A DNA stretch of 64,000 nt, from the NCBI RefSeq assembly GCF_007954355.1, contig NZ_VOLR01000020.1:1-64000 (forward strand), in the 5' to 3' direction. Both the position numbers and the translations under genes were made by a program. The stretch is from Colwellia hornerae (GTDB taxonomy: Bacteria; Pseudomonadota; Gammaproteobacteria; Enterobacterales; Alteromonadaceae). A model generated the notes under the pieces. The model saw only the letters and a program-made list of their open reading frames with translations, was not told where the DNA came from and made no database searches. How positions within the stretch are numbered: the first letter of the stretch is position 1; every line of letters starts with the position of its first letter. Positions 39,582 to 48,276 of the stretch are shown one piece after another.

Positions 39582-39779
39582 TGATTCAAACCCTCTAAAG
39601 TCAATATTACTGTTTTTTGTTTTTATATAGACCGGATCAGCAACTTTTACTTGTTAAACACCGCAGTAAAGGTAACATATCACACCTTAAAGTTAGTGCA
39701 AATAAATTCAGTATTCTACACTGGGTCTCTGCATCGACAAAATCTATGACAATAATTAAACAAAGAAAAGAGGTTGATA

Positions 39780-41180
39780 ATGTCAGTTATCTCAATCACT
39801 GATGTACTTGCTGGTAAGTACCCAGTAAGTGAAGCAGTTACAGTACACGGATGGATCCGCACACGCCGTGATTCTAAAGCAGGTATTTCATTCCTAGCGG
39901 TTCATGATGGATCATGTTTTGATGCTATTCAAGCTATCGCACCAAGTGATCTCGATAATTATCAATCAGAAATATTAAAATTAACTACGGGTGCTTCTGT
40001 AAAGGTCACCGGTATTTTGGTTGAATCTCCGGGCCAAGGACAATCCTTTGAAATTCAGGCGACTAAGGTAGAAATACTTGGTTTGGTTGATGACCCTGAT
40101 ACCTATCCTATGGCAGCTAAACGTCACAGTATTGAATTTTTACGTGAACAAGCCCATCTTCGTGCTCGTACTAATATGGGTGGAGCTGTTGCTCGTGTTC
40201 GTAATACGTTAGCACAAGCGGTTCATCGTTTTTTACACAGTAAAGGTTACTTTTGGATCAGCACGCCGTTAATTACCGGCTCAGATTGTGAAGGCGCTGG
40301 CGAAATGTTCCGTGTTAGTACACTTGATATGGAAAACTTACCTCGCACCGATAAAGGTAATGTTGACTACGCTAAAGATTTTTTTGGTAAAGAAACGTTC
40401 TTAACCGTTTCAGGTCAATTGAACGTAGAGACTTACGCGTGTGCCCTTTCAAAGGTTTATACTTTTGGACCGACCTTCCGTGCTGAAAACTCTAACACAA
40501 CACGTCATCTTGCAGAATTTTGGATGATTGAACCAGAAATCGCTTTTGCTGATTTGTCTGATGCTGCTGACCTAGCAGAAGAAATGTTGAAATATGTTTT
40601 CCAAGCTGTGCTTGATGAACGTAGTGATGACATGAATTTCTTCCAACAGCGCATTGATAAAACAGTTATTGACCGTATGAATTCTGTTATTAATAATGAT
40701 TTTGTCCGTTTAGATTACACTGACGCTATTACGATATTAGAAAATTGTGATAAGAAATTTGAAAATAAAGTGGCTTGGGGTGTTGATCTTAACTCAGAGC
40801 ACGAGCGTTACTTAGCCGAAGAACATTTTAATGGCCCAGTAGTGTTACAAAATTACCCGAAAGATATTAAATCATTTTATATGCGCTTAAATGATGATGG
40901 CAAAACCGTTGCTGCTATGGATATATTAGCGCCAGGCATTGGCGAAATCATTGGTGGCAGTCAACGTGAAGAACGTCTTGACGTCCTTGACGCACGATTA
41001 GCAGAAATGAATTTAAATCAAGATGATTACAGTTGGTATCGCGACTTACGTCGTTACGGCACTGTTCCTCATTCAGGTTTTGGTTTAGGTTTTGAACGTT
41101 TAGTCGCTTATGCAACCGGTATGCAAAACGTTCGTGACGTAATTCCTTTCCCAAGAACGCCAAACAACGCCGCGTTCTAA
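39780..41180 (+). CDS. asnS: Asparaginyl-tRNA synthetase
   Basis: 466 aa, same as E. coli AsnS. It charges tRNA-Asn in the cytoplasm. The ATG at 39780 is chosen over an upstream TTG because AAAGAGG is well placed and the protein then starts [12 protein letters not shown] like E. coli. The OB-fold anticodon domain ([26 protein letters not shown]) is followed by class II motifs: [26 protein letters not shown] (motif 2) and [27 protein letters not shown] (motif 3). A good bidirectional terminator follows. Confidence 0.98.
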   Translation: MSVISITDVLAGKYPVSEAVTVHGWIRTRRDSKAGISFLAVHDGSCFDAIQAIAPSDLDNYQSEILKLTTGASVKVTGILVESPGQGQSFEIQATKVEILGLVDDPDTYPMAAKRHSIEFLREQAHLRARTNMGGAVARVRNTLAQAVHRFLHSKGYFWISTPLITGSDCEGAGEMFRVSTLDMENLPRTDKGNVDYAKDFFGKETFLTVSGQLNVETYACALSKVYTFGPTFRAENSNTTRHLAEFWMIEPEIAFADLSDAADLAEEMLKYVFQAVLDERSDDMNFFQQRIDKTVIDRMNSVINNDFVRLDYTDAITILENCDKKFENKVAWGVDLNSEHERYLAEEHFNGPVVLQNYPKDIKSFYMRLNDDGKTVAAMDILAPGIGEIIGGSQREERLDVLDARLAEMNLNQDDYSWYRDLRRYGTVPHSGFGLGFERLVAYATGMQNVRDVIPFPRTPNNAAF

Positions 41181-41200
41181 CGATAGAAGACGATTTTAAT

Positions 41201-41227
41201 AAAAAACCTCTTAATTGAGGTTTTTTT
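41201..41227. terminator. Bidirectional rho-independent terminator after asnS
   Basis: AAAAAACCTC and GAGGTTTTTT enclose TTAATT, with A and T tracts allowing use by asnS and by the convergent GNAT gene. Confidence 0.88.
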
Positions 41228-41245
41228 ATTAGTGAAATACCGAGA

Positions 41246-41665
41246 TTACTTAATCAGCTCTTTGACCATAAAATATTTACAGCCCGTTTTTGGGTAATTT
41301 TCTTGTACCCATTTCGTTTGATAACCCTGCTTTTTATAGAATGGCATAGCTTGAAAGTTCAGGGTATCGAGCATACTTAATGTGCATCCCCTTGCCATTG
41401 CGGCTGTTTCAAGTTGCGTTAATATGTTAACACCAATATTCTTACCTCTAAGTGACTCGTCGACCCAAAGCGTATTAATTAATAGCCAATTACCAAAGGT
41501 GCGTGCTGATGAACCGGCAATAATATTACCGAGTTCATCCTTTATTTGAATAGCTAATGGCTTTCGTTCACTTACTTCCCAATGAGCCCAATTGAATTCG
41601 GCGATCTTTTTATCTAAAAAATCGATTAGTGCCGGTTCAGGCGCATCTAAAATTTCAATATTCAT
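41246..41665 (-). CDS. GNAT-family N-acetyltransferase
   Basis: 139 aa single GNAT domain. The acetyl-CoA loop is VDESLRGKNIGVNILTQLE (Q/RxxGxG/A-like with one change), preceded by the beta strand WLLINTLWV, and NFQAMPFYKKQGY is the typical motif B end. It would transfer an acetyl group to an unknown small molecule or protein. It lies 15 bp after the nitroreductase gene on the same strand and may be co-transcribed with it. Confidence 0.82.
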   Translation of the reverse strand: MNIEILDAPEPALIDFLDKKIAEFNWAHWEVSERKPLAIQIKDELGNIIAGSSARTFGNWLLINTLWVDESLRGKNIGVNILTQLETAAMARGCTLSMLDTLNFQAMPFYKKQGYQTKWVQENYPKTGCKYFMVKELIK

Positions 41666-41680
41666 CCACTACCCTTAGCT

Positions 41681-42229
41681 TTATAAATACGACACGTGAG
41701 ACGCTATGGTTTTAGCGGGTTTAATAGGTCGCTGGTTTTCCGCTGTACCTATGTAAATAAAGCCAACGATATCATTGTTTTGGTCAATAGCTAAGTCGCG
41801 TTTTACTGCAGGATCATAGCTAAAATCTCCGGTTCGCCACACGGCACCATAACCTAAACTAAAGGCAGCCATTTGCATTGCATGAGCGCAACAACCTGCT
41901 GCTATGGCTTGTTCACTTTTTGGAACTTTGTCGTGCGCTTGATATTGTGTGCTAACAACAATAATTAACGGTGCACGATACGGCATGTTTTTAGCTTTTT
42001 GTATTTTGGCTTCAGTAAACTGCTGAGCTGTTGCTGCTTGCTCAAATATCTGGCTTAATTTATCTAAACCTTGTTCTTTGATAACGGTAAAAAACCAGGG
42101 TGATAAACATCCGTGATCGGGTACGCGCATTCCAGCATTCAATATAAACTCAAGATCACTAGCAACAGGCGCTGGTGCGATTAACCTAGGATTAGATTGT
42201 CGTTGTAATAATAATTCTTTGGCATCCAT
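41681..42229 (-). CDS. ydjA: Nitroreductase family protein, YdjA-like
   Basis: 182 aa, the size of E. coli YdjA (183). FMN-binding nitroreductase fold: LLQRQSNPRLIAPAP with the FMN phosphate-binding serine/arginine, PDHGCLSPWFFTVI, and the central AAGCCAHAMQMAAFSLGYGAVWRTG. YdjA-type proteins are small FMN oxidoreductases with unclear physiological substrates. The neighbourhood ydjA-sppA-ansA is the same as in E. coli, supporting the symbol. Confidence 0.88.
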   Translation of the reverse strand: MDAKELLLQRQSNPRLIAPAPVASDLEFILNAGMRVPDHGCLSPWFFTVIKEQGLDKLSQIFEQAATAQQFTEAKIQKAKNMPYRAPLIIVVSTQYQAHDKVPKSEQAIAAGCCAHAMQMAAFSLGYGAVWRTGDFSYDPAVKRDLAIDQNNDIVGFIYIGTAENQRPIKPAKTIASHVSYL

Positions 42230-42499
42230 TAATTATACAGACTCTTTGGTAATTTCAATACTGTGGATTATATACCCGTTCTTATTCAAAGTGCACGCTG
42301 ATAGCTCAATCTTGCTTGAATACCGACATAGATAATAATCAATAGGGGAAACCAACCGACCTTAAAAAATTAAAGCGGCAGTAAATAAGAGAAAATGTTC
42401 ACCAATAACACATTTATTTACTAATCAGACTACATAAATGATCAATAATTAAGTAGCATAGCCAGTAATTACCATTACATACTTACCGTGCCGGATATT

Positions 42500-44386
42500 A
42501 TGACAGAACCCACATCGTTAGCTAACGCTCCAGTAAAGCAAAGTGCTTTAAAACGAGTAACTTTAAAATTTTTTAGTTTATTAAATTCATTTAGAAAAAT
42601 AATTGTAAATCTTGTTTTTTTTATGGTGTTATTTTTATTTATCGCGGCACTAGGGAGTGACGAAGACAAGATTGTTATACCTAACAATACTGCCTTAGTG
42701 TTGAATATCACCGGTGATATCGTTGAGCAAAAGCATGCGATTGACCCCATGGATGCTTTGATCTCGGAAGCCTTAGAAGAAAAAGAAAAAAACCCAGAAG
42801 TTTTACTTAGCGACTTATTAAATGTCATTGAAAGAGCAAAAAATGACAGTCGTATAGAAATGATTGTATTACAGCTTCAAGGCCTTAACAGCACTGGTTT
42901 AAGTAAATTACAAGACATTGCCCAAGCTTTAGAGACATTTAAAGCCGCCGGTAAAAAAATAATTGCTGTTGGTGACCAATATTCACAAGACCAATATTAC
43001 TTAGCAAGCTCAGCTAATGAAGTATGGCTCAATCCTCGTGGTTGGTTATTACTTGATGGTTATGGCCGTTATCAACTTTATTTTAAATCAGCATTAGATA
43101 AACTTGCTATTAGCCAACATATATTTAGAGTCGGTACTTATAAATCTGCTGTTGAACCCTATATGCGAGACGATATGTCTGCGGCAGCAAAAGAAGCCAA
43201 CAAGCTATGGTTGAGTGATTTATGGTTACAATATAAAACTGATGTTGCAGGCAATAGAAAGTTTTCGATTGATAATTTTGATGAAAACGCTGATGTGTTA
43301 GTGGCAAAGCTTGAGCAAGCTGATGGCAATATTGCACAATATGCTTTAGATAACTTATGGGTTGACGCATTAAAAAATCGTCAAGAGATGAAGCTGTCTT
43401 TGATAAAACTTGTAGGAAAAAATGCTGCAGGTGATAGTTATAATCATATTAGTTTTAAACATTATTTGTCGGCCACTAAGCCTATGTATCCAATGGTTAA
43501 TCCAAATACCGATAAAGTCGCCGTTATTGTTGCTAAGGGGACTATTTTAGATGGTCACCAAAAACCAGGAACCATTGGCGGGGATAGTACCGCATCACTA
43601 TTAAGAGAAGCACGTTTAAACCATAATGTGAAAGCGGTAGTTCTTCGTGTCGATAGCCCCGGTGGAAGTGCTTATGCCTCTGAAATTATTCGTCAAGAAA
43701 TTGAACTGATCAAGTTAGCAGGAAAACCTGTTGTTGCTTCAATGGGCACTTATGCTGCCTCTGGTGGTTATTGGATATCGGCACCTGCTGATAAAATAAT
43801 AGCTTCTCCTGCGACCATTACTGGCTCAATTGGTATTTATGGATTTTTCATGACTTTTGAGAATTCATTAAGCAAACTTGGCGTCTATACTGATGGTGTT
43901 GGTACCACGGATATAGCAGGATTTGGTGTAACACGACCACTGACTGATGGTATGGCAAGAGTCTTTCAATTAAATATTAATAGAGGCTATCAAGACTTCA
44001 TTAGCCTTGTTGCTGAAAACAGAAATATGAGCCTTGAGCAAGTAGATAGTATAGCCCAAGGGCGTGTATGGTCTGGTGTAAAAGCAAAAGAGTTAGGGCT
44101 TGTGGATGAGTTAGGCAACTTAACGACCGCTATTAATGCTGCAGCAGAATTAGCCGAGTTAGCAACGTTTGAAACCTTATTGATTGAAATAGAAAAAACA
44201 CCAAAAGATCTTTTCCTACAAGGATTATTAGGGCAAGCGACTAGCTTCTTTCCTGAAACTCAAATAGTAACTTTAAGTAATACTGATAAATTATTTTTAG
44301 AAATGAAAGCACAACTGTCTCACCTAAACCTACTTAACGATCCGCAAGGGGTTTACTCCTTATGTATGGCGTGTGAAATTAATTAG
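42500..44386 (+). CDS. sppA: Signal peptide peptidase SppA, 67K type
   Basis: 628 aa from the ATG at 42500; a GTG four codons upstream is less likely. The long form carries two S49 domains. One N-terminal membrane segment (IIVNLVFFMVLFLFIAAL) anchors it with the catalytic part in the periplasm. The nucleophile serine is in VLRVDSPGGSAYASEII in the second domain; the general-base lysine is in FRVGTYKSAVEPYMRDDMS in the first, as in E. coli SppA. It degrades cleaved signal peptides. It lies 120 bp before ansA, in the conserved ydjA-sppA-ansA order. Confidence 0.95.
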   Translation: MTEPTSLANAPVKQSALKRVTLKFFSLLNSFRKIIVNLVFFMVLFLFIAALGSDEDKIVIPNNTALVLNITGDIVEQKHAIDPMDALISEALEEKEKNPEVLLSDLLNVIERAKNDSRIEMIVLQLQGLNSTGLSKLQDIAQALETFKAAGKKIIAVGDQYSQDQYYLASSANEVWLNPRGWLLLDGYGRYQLYFKSALDKLAISQHIFRVGTYKSAVEPYMRDDMSAAAKEANKLWLSDLWLQYKTDVAGNRKFSIDNFDENADVLVAKLEQADGNIAQYALDNLWVDALKNRQEMKLSLIKLVGKNAAGDSYNHISFKHYLSATKPMYPMVNPNTDKVAVIVAKGTILDGHQKPGTIGGDSTASLLREARLNHNVKAVVLRVDSPGGSAYASEIIRQEIELIKLAGKPVVASMGTYAASGGYWISAPADKIIASPATITGSIGIYGFFMTFENSLSKLGVYTDGVGTTDIAGFGVTRPLTDGMARVFQLNINRGYQDFISLVAENRNMSLEQVDSIAQGRVWSGVKAKELGLVDELGNLTTAINAAAELAELATFETLLIEIEKTPKDLFLQGLLGQATSFFPETQIVTLSNTDKLFLEMKAQLSHLNLLNDPQGVYSLCMACEIN

Positions 44387-44506
44387 CCCGCTGTGACTTA
44401 AGCCGCTTTGTTATATTCACATGGACGTGAATAAAGAATAGGGTTTGGTAAGCGCACGTGATTATCAGTAAAAACGACAAGACAGTAATAATTCTAAGGT
44501 AAAAGT

Positions 44507-45517
44507 ATGAAAAAACGCATTTATATCGCCTACACTGGCGGTACAATCGGCATGAAAAATAGTGGTGAAGGTTGTGTTCCGGTAAAAGGACATTTAACCG
44601 AGTCTATCAATGGTACGCCTGACTTTCATCGACAAGAGATGCCTGAGTTTACGATTAATGAATATTCACCATTAATTGATTCATCTAATATGACGCCGCA
44701 GGATTGGCAACGTATTGCCGATGATATAAAAGCTAATTACGATAATTACGATGGCTTTGTTGTTCTTCATGGTACAGATACCATGGCTTATACCAGCTCT
44801 GCGCTTTCGTTTATGTTTGAAAACCTATCTAAACCTGTCATTGTCACCGGCTCACAAATTCCATTAAGCCAATTACGCTCTGACGGACAAGTAAATTTAT
44901 TAAATTCACTTTATATTGCGGCAAACTACCCCATTAATGAAGTGGGCTTATATTTTAATAATAAATTATACCGGGGTAATCGTTGCATTAAAGCTTACGC
45001 TGATGGCTTTAATGCTTTTGATTCACCCAATATGTCGCCACTTTTGGAGGCTGGAATTAATATCAAACTCCTTGAAGGTAAACTCAACGTTGCCCGTCCT
45101 GAACCATTCTCGGTTGCACAAATAACCCCTCAACCGATAGGTGTTGTGCATTTGTATCCAGGGATCTCTAGTGAGTTAGTCGCCAATATTATCAAGCAAC
45201 CGGTAAAAGCCTTAATTATTCGCAGTTATGGTGTTGGTAATGCGCCACAAGATGAACAGCTACTTGCTTGTTTAACACAAGCTTATCATCAAGGGATTGT
45301 AGTGGTAAATTGTAGCCAATGTATAAAAGGAACTGTCAATATGGAAGGTTATGCAACGGGTGTCGCATTAAGTAAATGTGGTGTTGTTGGCGGCGGTGAT
45401 ATGACGTTAGAAGCAACATTGACTAAGTTACATTATTTACTTAGCAAAGAATTATCTCAAGCTGAAATTTGTCGTCTCTTACAAGAAAATTTACGTGGTG
45501 AACTCACTATTCATTAA
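44507..45517 (+). CDS. ansA: L-asparaginase type I, cytoplasmic
   Basis: 336 aa without a signal peptide, matching AnsA (338). It hydrolyses asparagine to aspartate and ammonia. The first catalytic threonine is in IAYTGGTIGM and the second in VLHGTDTMAYTSSAL, and VTGSQIPLSQLRSDGQVNL follows in family order. The good ribosome binding site TAAGGT precedes the ATG. The complete IS66 element begins 86 bp after its stop codon, so its original downstream region has been altered. Confidence 0.96.
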   Translation: MKKRIYIAYTGGTIGMKNSGEGCVPVKGHLTESINGTPDFHRQEMPEFTINEYSPLIDSSNMTPQDWQRIADDIKANYDNYDGFVVLHGTDTMAYTSSALSFMFENLSKPVIVTGSQIPLSQLRSDGQVNLLNSLYIAANYPINEVGLYFNNKLYRGNRCIKAYADGFNAFDSPNMSPLLEAGINIKLLEGKLNVARPEPFSVAQITPQPIGVVHLYPGISSELVANIIKQPVKALIIRSYGVGNAPQDEQLLACLTQAYHQGIVVVNCSQCIKGTVNMEGYATGVALSKCGVVGGGDMTLEATLTKLHYLLSKELSQAEICRLLQENLRGELTIH

Positions 45518-45595
45518 AACCTTATGGTGTGGCTGCTGTGATTAAGAGACATAACAGCCTCATTTACTGTATTTTATAACCTGGCTGTATTATCG

Positions 45596-45603
45596 AATCG
45601 CCC
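45596..45603. repeat. Target-site duplication, left copy
   Basis: AATCGCCC immediately left of the IS66 element, identical to the right copy at 47995-48002. Eight bases is the normal IS66 duplication length. Confidence 0.93.
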
Positions 45604-45627
45604 GTGAGCGTCTGGCTAAATGCATCT
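45604..45627 (+). repeat. IS66 terminal inverted repeat, left
   Basis: 24 bases from GTGAGCGTCTGG to ATGCATCT; pairs with 47971-47994 at 21 of 24 positions. The third base is G where the right end has A of the usual GTAAGC. Confidence 0.9.
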
Positions 45628-45681
45628 AACAAATGATCCTTGGTTTACGTAAATTACTTCAAAACAATTTTGGAGAAATTT

Positions 45682-45978
45682 ATGGGAACTATACGCAGCC
45701 AAGATCAATGGCAAAACATTTTCAAAGAACAAGAAAACAGTGGCTCAACCATTGTTGGTTTTTGTCGGCAACATCAAATACCCACTGCAACATTTTACGC
45801 TTATCGCAAAAAGTTAGGCGTAAACCAAAGTGCTTTTATTCAAGCAAAAATAACGCAACAAGTTGAAGTTTTTTCCAGCCCTGAGCCAATGTCCTTAAAC
45901 GTTGGTAATATATCTTTGAGCTTACCCAGTACAACTCCTGCCTCTTATTTAGCGCAGTTATTACGTGAGTTGATGTGA
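45682..45978 (+). CDS. tnpA: IS66-family accessory protein TnpA
   Basis: 98 aa from the ATG at 45682, which has GGAGAAATTT as ribosome binding site. MGTIRSQDQWQNIFKEQENSGSTIVGFCRQ and IPTATFYAYRKKLG form the helix-turn-helix region typical of IS66 OrfA, and the end LSLPSTTPASYLAQLLREL is also characteristic. It is one of three proteins needed for IS66 transposition. Its stop overlaps the tnpB start (TGATG), indicating coupled translation. Confidence 0.92.
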   Translation: MGTIRSQDQWQNIFKEQENSGSTIVGFCRQHQIPTATFYAYRKKLGVNQSAFIQAKITQQVEVFSSPEPMSLNVGNISLSLPSTTPASYLAQLLRELM

Positions 45979-46325
45979 TGAACATATTTTATGATGCACC
46001 CGAGGTGTTCATTCATCCTCAGTTTGTTGATTTTAGAAAATCTATTAATGGCTTAGTGGGCATTGTTGAAGCTGAACTCGCTCGTGATGCATATACCGGC
46101 ACCTTATTTGTCTTTTGTAACAAAGCCAAAGATAAACTAAAAATTCTTTATTGGGATAAAACAGGGTTTGCTCTTTGGTACAAACGCTTAGAAAAACAAA
46201 AATTCAAATGGCCAACTAAGCTATCGAGCCAGGAATTTGAATTAACATCTCAACAACTGAGCTGGTTATTATCTGGATATGACGTACTCGGCCATGAGCC
46301 ATTGCACTATCAATCAATGATCTAA
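45978..46325 (+). CDS. tnpB: IS66-family accessory protein TnpB
   Basis: 115 aa, the usual TnpB size. The family core is FRKSINGLVGIVEAEL, followed by GTLFVFCNKAKDKLKILYWDKTGFALWYKRLEK with the conserved R/K-x-K-K-x-L-Y-W-D-x-x-G-F pattern. It is unrelated to the Cas12-like TnpB of IS200/IS605. It overlaps tnpA by one base and lies 97 bp before tnpC. Confidence 0.95.
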   Translation: MNIFYDAPEVFIHPQFVDFRKSINGLVGIVEAELARDAYTGTLFVFCNKAKDKLKILYWDKTGFALWYKRLEKQKFKWPTKLSSQEFELTSQQLSWLLSGYDVLGHEPLHYQSMI

Positions 46326-46421
46326 AAGTTCCTTTTTTCAGTCAACGATCGTGTACGTAAGCCCTTATGCTATTTGCGTTACAAAGGTGATTGGTTGTGT
46401 TTAAATTGCTAAACTGAGTTG

Positions 46422-47972
46422 ATGAAAATTGATATTAACTCACTCACTAATGATCCAGAGCAACTCAAGAGAATGCTTTTTGAGTTGCAGCAAGCATTAG
46501 TCGCCAAAGATAAAATAATCACCTAACAAACCATCCAAATTAATCAGTTTATTGAACGCTATGAAATAGCCAAACGCAAACAGTTTGGTAAAAGCTCAGA
46601 GCAATTCCCCGGTGCGGGTGAAACCTTCAATGAAGCCGAAGAAATCATCGATGAGGCTGATAAAGCGTTATTAGCCGAGACCGATAATAACAAAAGCATT
46701 TCCATTAAAAGTAGTCCGAAGCGCAAGCCGCTACCTAAAAGCTTACCTCGAAAAGTGGTGACGATAGATTTATCACTTAACGAGCAAGTGTGTGATTGTT
46801 GCCAAGGCTCGCTGCATAAAATGGGCGAAACCCGCAGTGAGAAACTCGAATTTGTGCCTGCGCATATCAAAGTGATTGAAACTATTCGTCCCAAATACAC
46901 CTGTAAGCAATGCGAACAAACGGGAACAGGCAATCAGGTGAAGATTGCTCCTATGCCTGCCACACCTATTCCAAAAGGTATTGCGACGTCGAGTTTGCTC
47001 AGTCAAATCATCAGCGCGAAATATCAATACGGATTACCCCTCTACCGACAAGAAAAGATGTTCAATGAGTATGGTATTAAGCTGAGTCGAAAAACCATGT
47101 CAGATTGGGTCATTCGGTGTAGTGAGCTACTTAGCCCACTGTATGATGAATTAAAAACCAAGCTGCTTAGTCAGCCTGTGATACATGCTGATGAGACCCC
47201 CTTAAAAGTTATCAAAGCCGAAAGAGCCAGTAGCTACATGTGGGTGTATTGTTGCGGTAGCGATACCGAACGAAACAAGGACGTGAAAAATATTGTTTTA
47301 TATGATTATCACAATTCACGCGCCGCGGCTTGTGTGGTTGATTATCTTGATGGCTATGAGGGTTACCTGCAAGTTGATGGTTATGCGGCGTATGGAAAAA
47401 CTGAGGCCATATTGGCTGGCTGTATGGCGCATGCGCGTCGCAAATTCATTGATGCTAAAACAGGTCAAGGAAAAAACAAAACTGGCAAAGCTGATGTTGC
47501 TTTAAACCTAATGGGTAAACTCTACGGCATTGAAACAAGTTTGAAAGGCAAAACGGCTGAAGAAAAATATCGAGTGAGGCAAGAAAAATCCAAAATCATC
47601 ATTGATAAGCTTCATGGTTGGGTTATCGACAATAAAGATAAAGTACCACCGAAAAGCAAATTGGGGGAAGCGATGACTTATTGGTGTAATCAAGCGCATA
47701 AGCTCACCACCTACTTAAAAGATGGTCGTATAAACATTGATAATAATCGTGCTGAGCGAGCAGTAAAACCGTTTGTTATTGGCCGAAAGAACTGGTTATT
47801 CTCCAATACGCCTCGGGGTGCAACGGCTAGTGCAATACTCTATAGCATTATTGAAAGCGCAAGAGCCAATGGCTTGCTGGTCGATAACTATTTACAAATC
47901 TGTTTAGAGGAACTTGCTAAGAAGCCGGAAACCCATACTCATCTACTGCCTTGGAACTTCAAGCAAGGCTAG
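46422..47972 (+). pseudogene. tnpC: IS66 transposase TnpC, interrupted by in-frame stop
   Basis: The frame from ATG 46422 to 47972 would encode 516 aa, normal for IS66 transposase, but codon 35 is TAA (46524-46526). Past the stop the frame continues cleanly: the leucine-zipper/N-terminal part (QFIERYEIAKRKQFGKSSEQF), a zinc finger (CDCCQGSLH...CKQCEQ), DDE residues in VIHADETPLKV, YLQVDGYAAYG and NNRAERAVKPF, and the C-terminal LPWNFKQ. Re-initiation at GTG 46755 would lack the N-terminal zipper. A single nonsense change of CAA, GAA or AAA is the simplest cause. Confidence 0.88.
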
Positions 47973-47994
47973 ATGCATTTCCCCAGACGCTTAC
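47971..47994 (-). repeat. IS66 terminal inverted repeat, right
   Basis: 24 bases which on the minus strand start GTAAGCGTCTGG; inverted partner of 45604-45627. Confidence 0.9.
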
Positions 47995-48002
47995 AATCGC
48001 CC
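47995..48002. repeat. Target-site duplication, right copy
   Basis: AATCGCCC immediately right of the IS66 element, identical to 45596-45603. Confidence 0.93.
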
Positions 48003-48206
48003 TATCCCGATTTTACAAATAAAACTAGACTAATCAATCGCTTAATATTGAGTTCTTATTTTTATTTAACCATGTAATGGAAAAAACCTTAAAATTATTA
48101 GTTACGCGTTACTGTATTTCAAGGTGAATTTAAGGTTAAATAATAGCGTAGCAACCTTTTATGCCCTTCGATAAATTTAATCAGATCAGTTAACACCAGA
48201 GATTAA

Positions 48207-48233
48207 AAAGCCACTAAATTAATCAGTGGCTTT
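48207..48233 (-). terminator. Rho-independent terminator of the DUF349 gene
   Basis: On the minus strand AAAGCCACT and AGTGGCTTT form a 9-bp stem followed by T, about 45 bases after the DUF349 gene's stop codon. Confidence 0.82.
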
Positions 48234-48276
48234 AGCTTATTGTAAACTGTATTTATTGAAATAAACTCACGAAAAA

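Larger units (their letters stand above)
45604..47994 (+). mobile_element. Complete IS66-family insertion sequence (2391 bp)
   Basis: Bounded by 24-bp terminal inverted repeats matching at 21 positions (left starts GTGAGCGTCTGG, right on the minus strand starts GTAAGCGTCTGG) and by a perfect 8-bp target duplication AATCGCCC. Inside are tnpA, tnpB and tnpC in the canonical order. tnpC has an in-frame TAA at codon 35. The perfect duplication indicates a simple, probably recent insertion into the ansA/DUF349 intergenic region. The element probably cannot now move by itself. Confidence 0.95.

Noticed and set aside
39590-39779. Attenuator or T-box leader upstream of asnS
   Set aside because: No leader peptide rich in Asn codons and no terminator/antiterminator pair; T-boxes are not expected in gammaproteobacteria.
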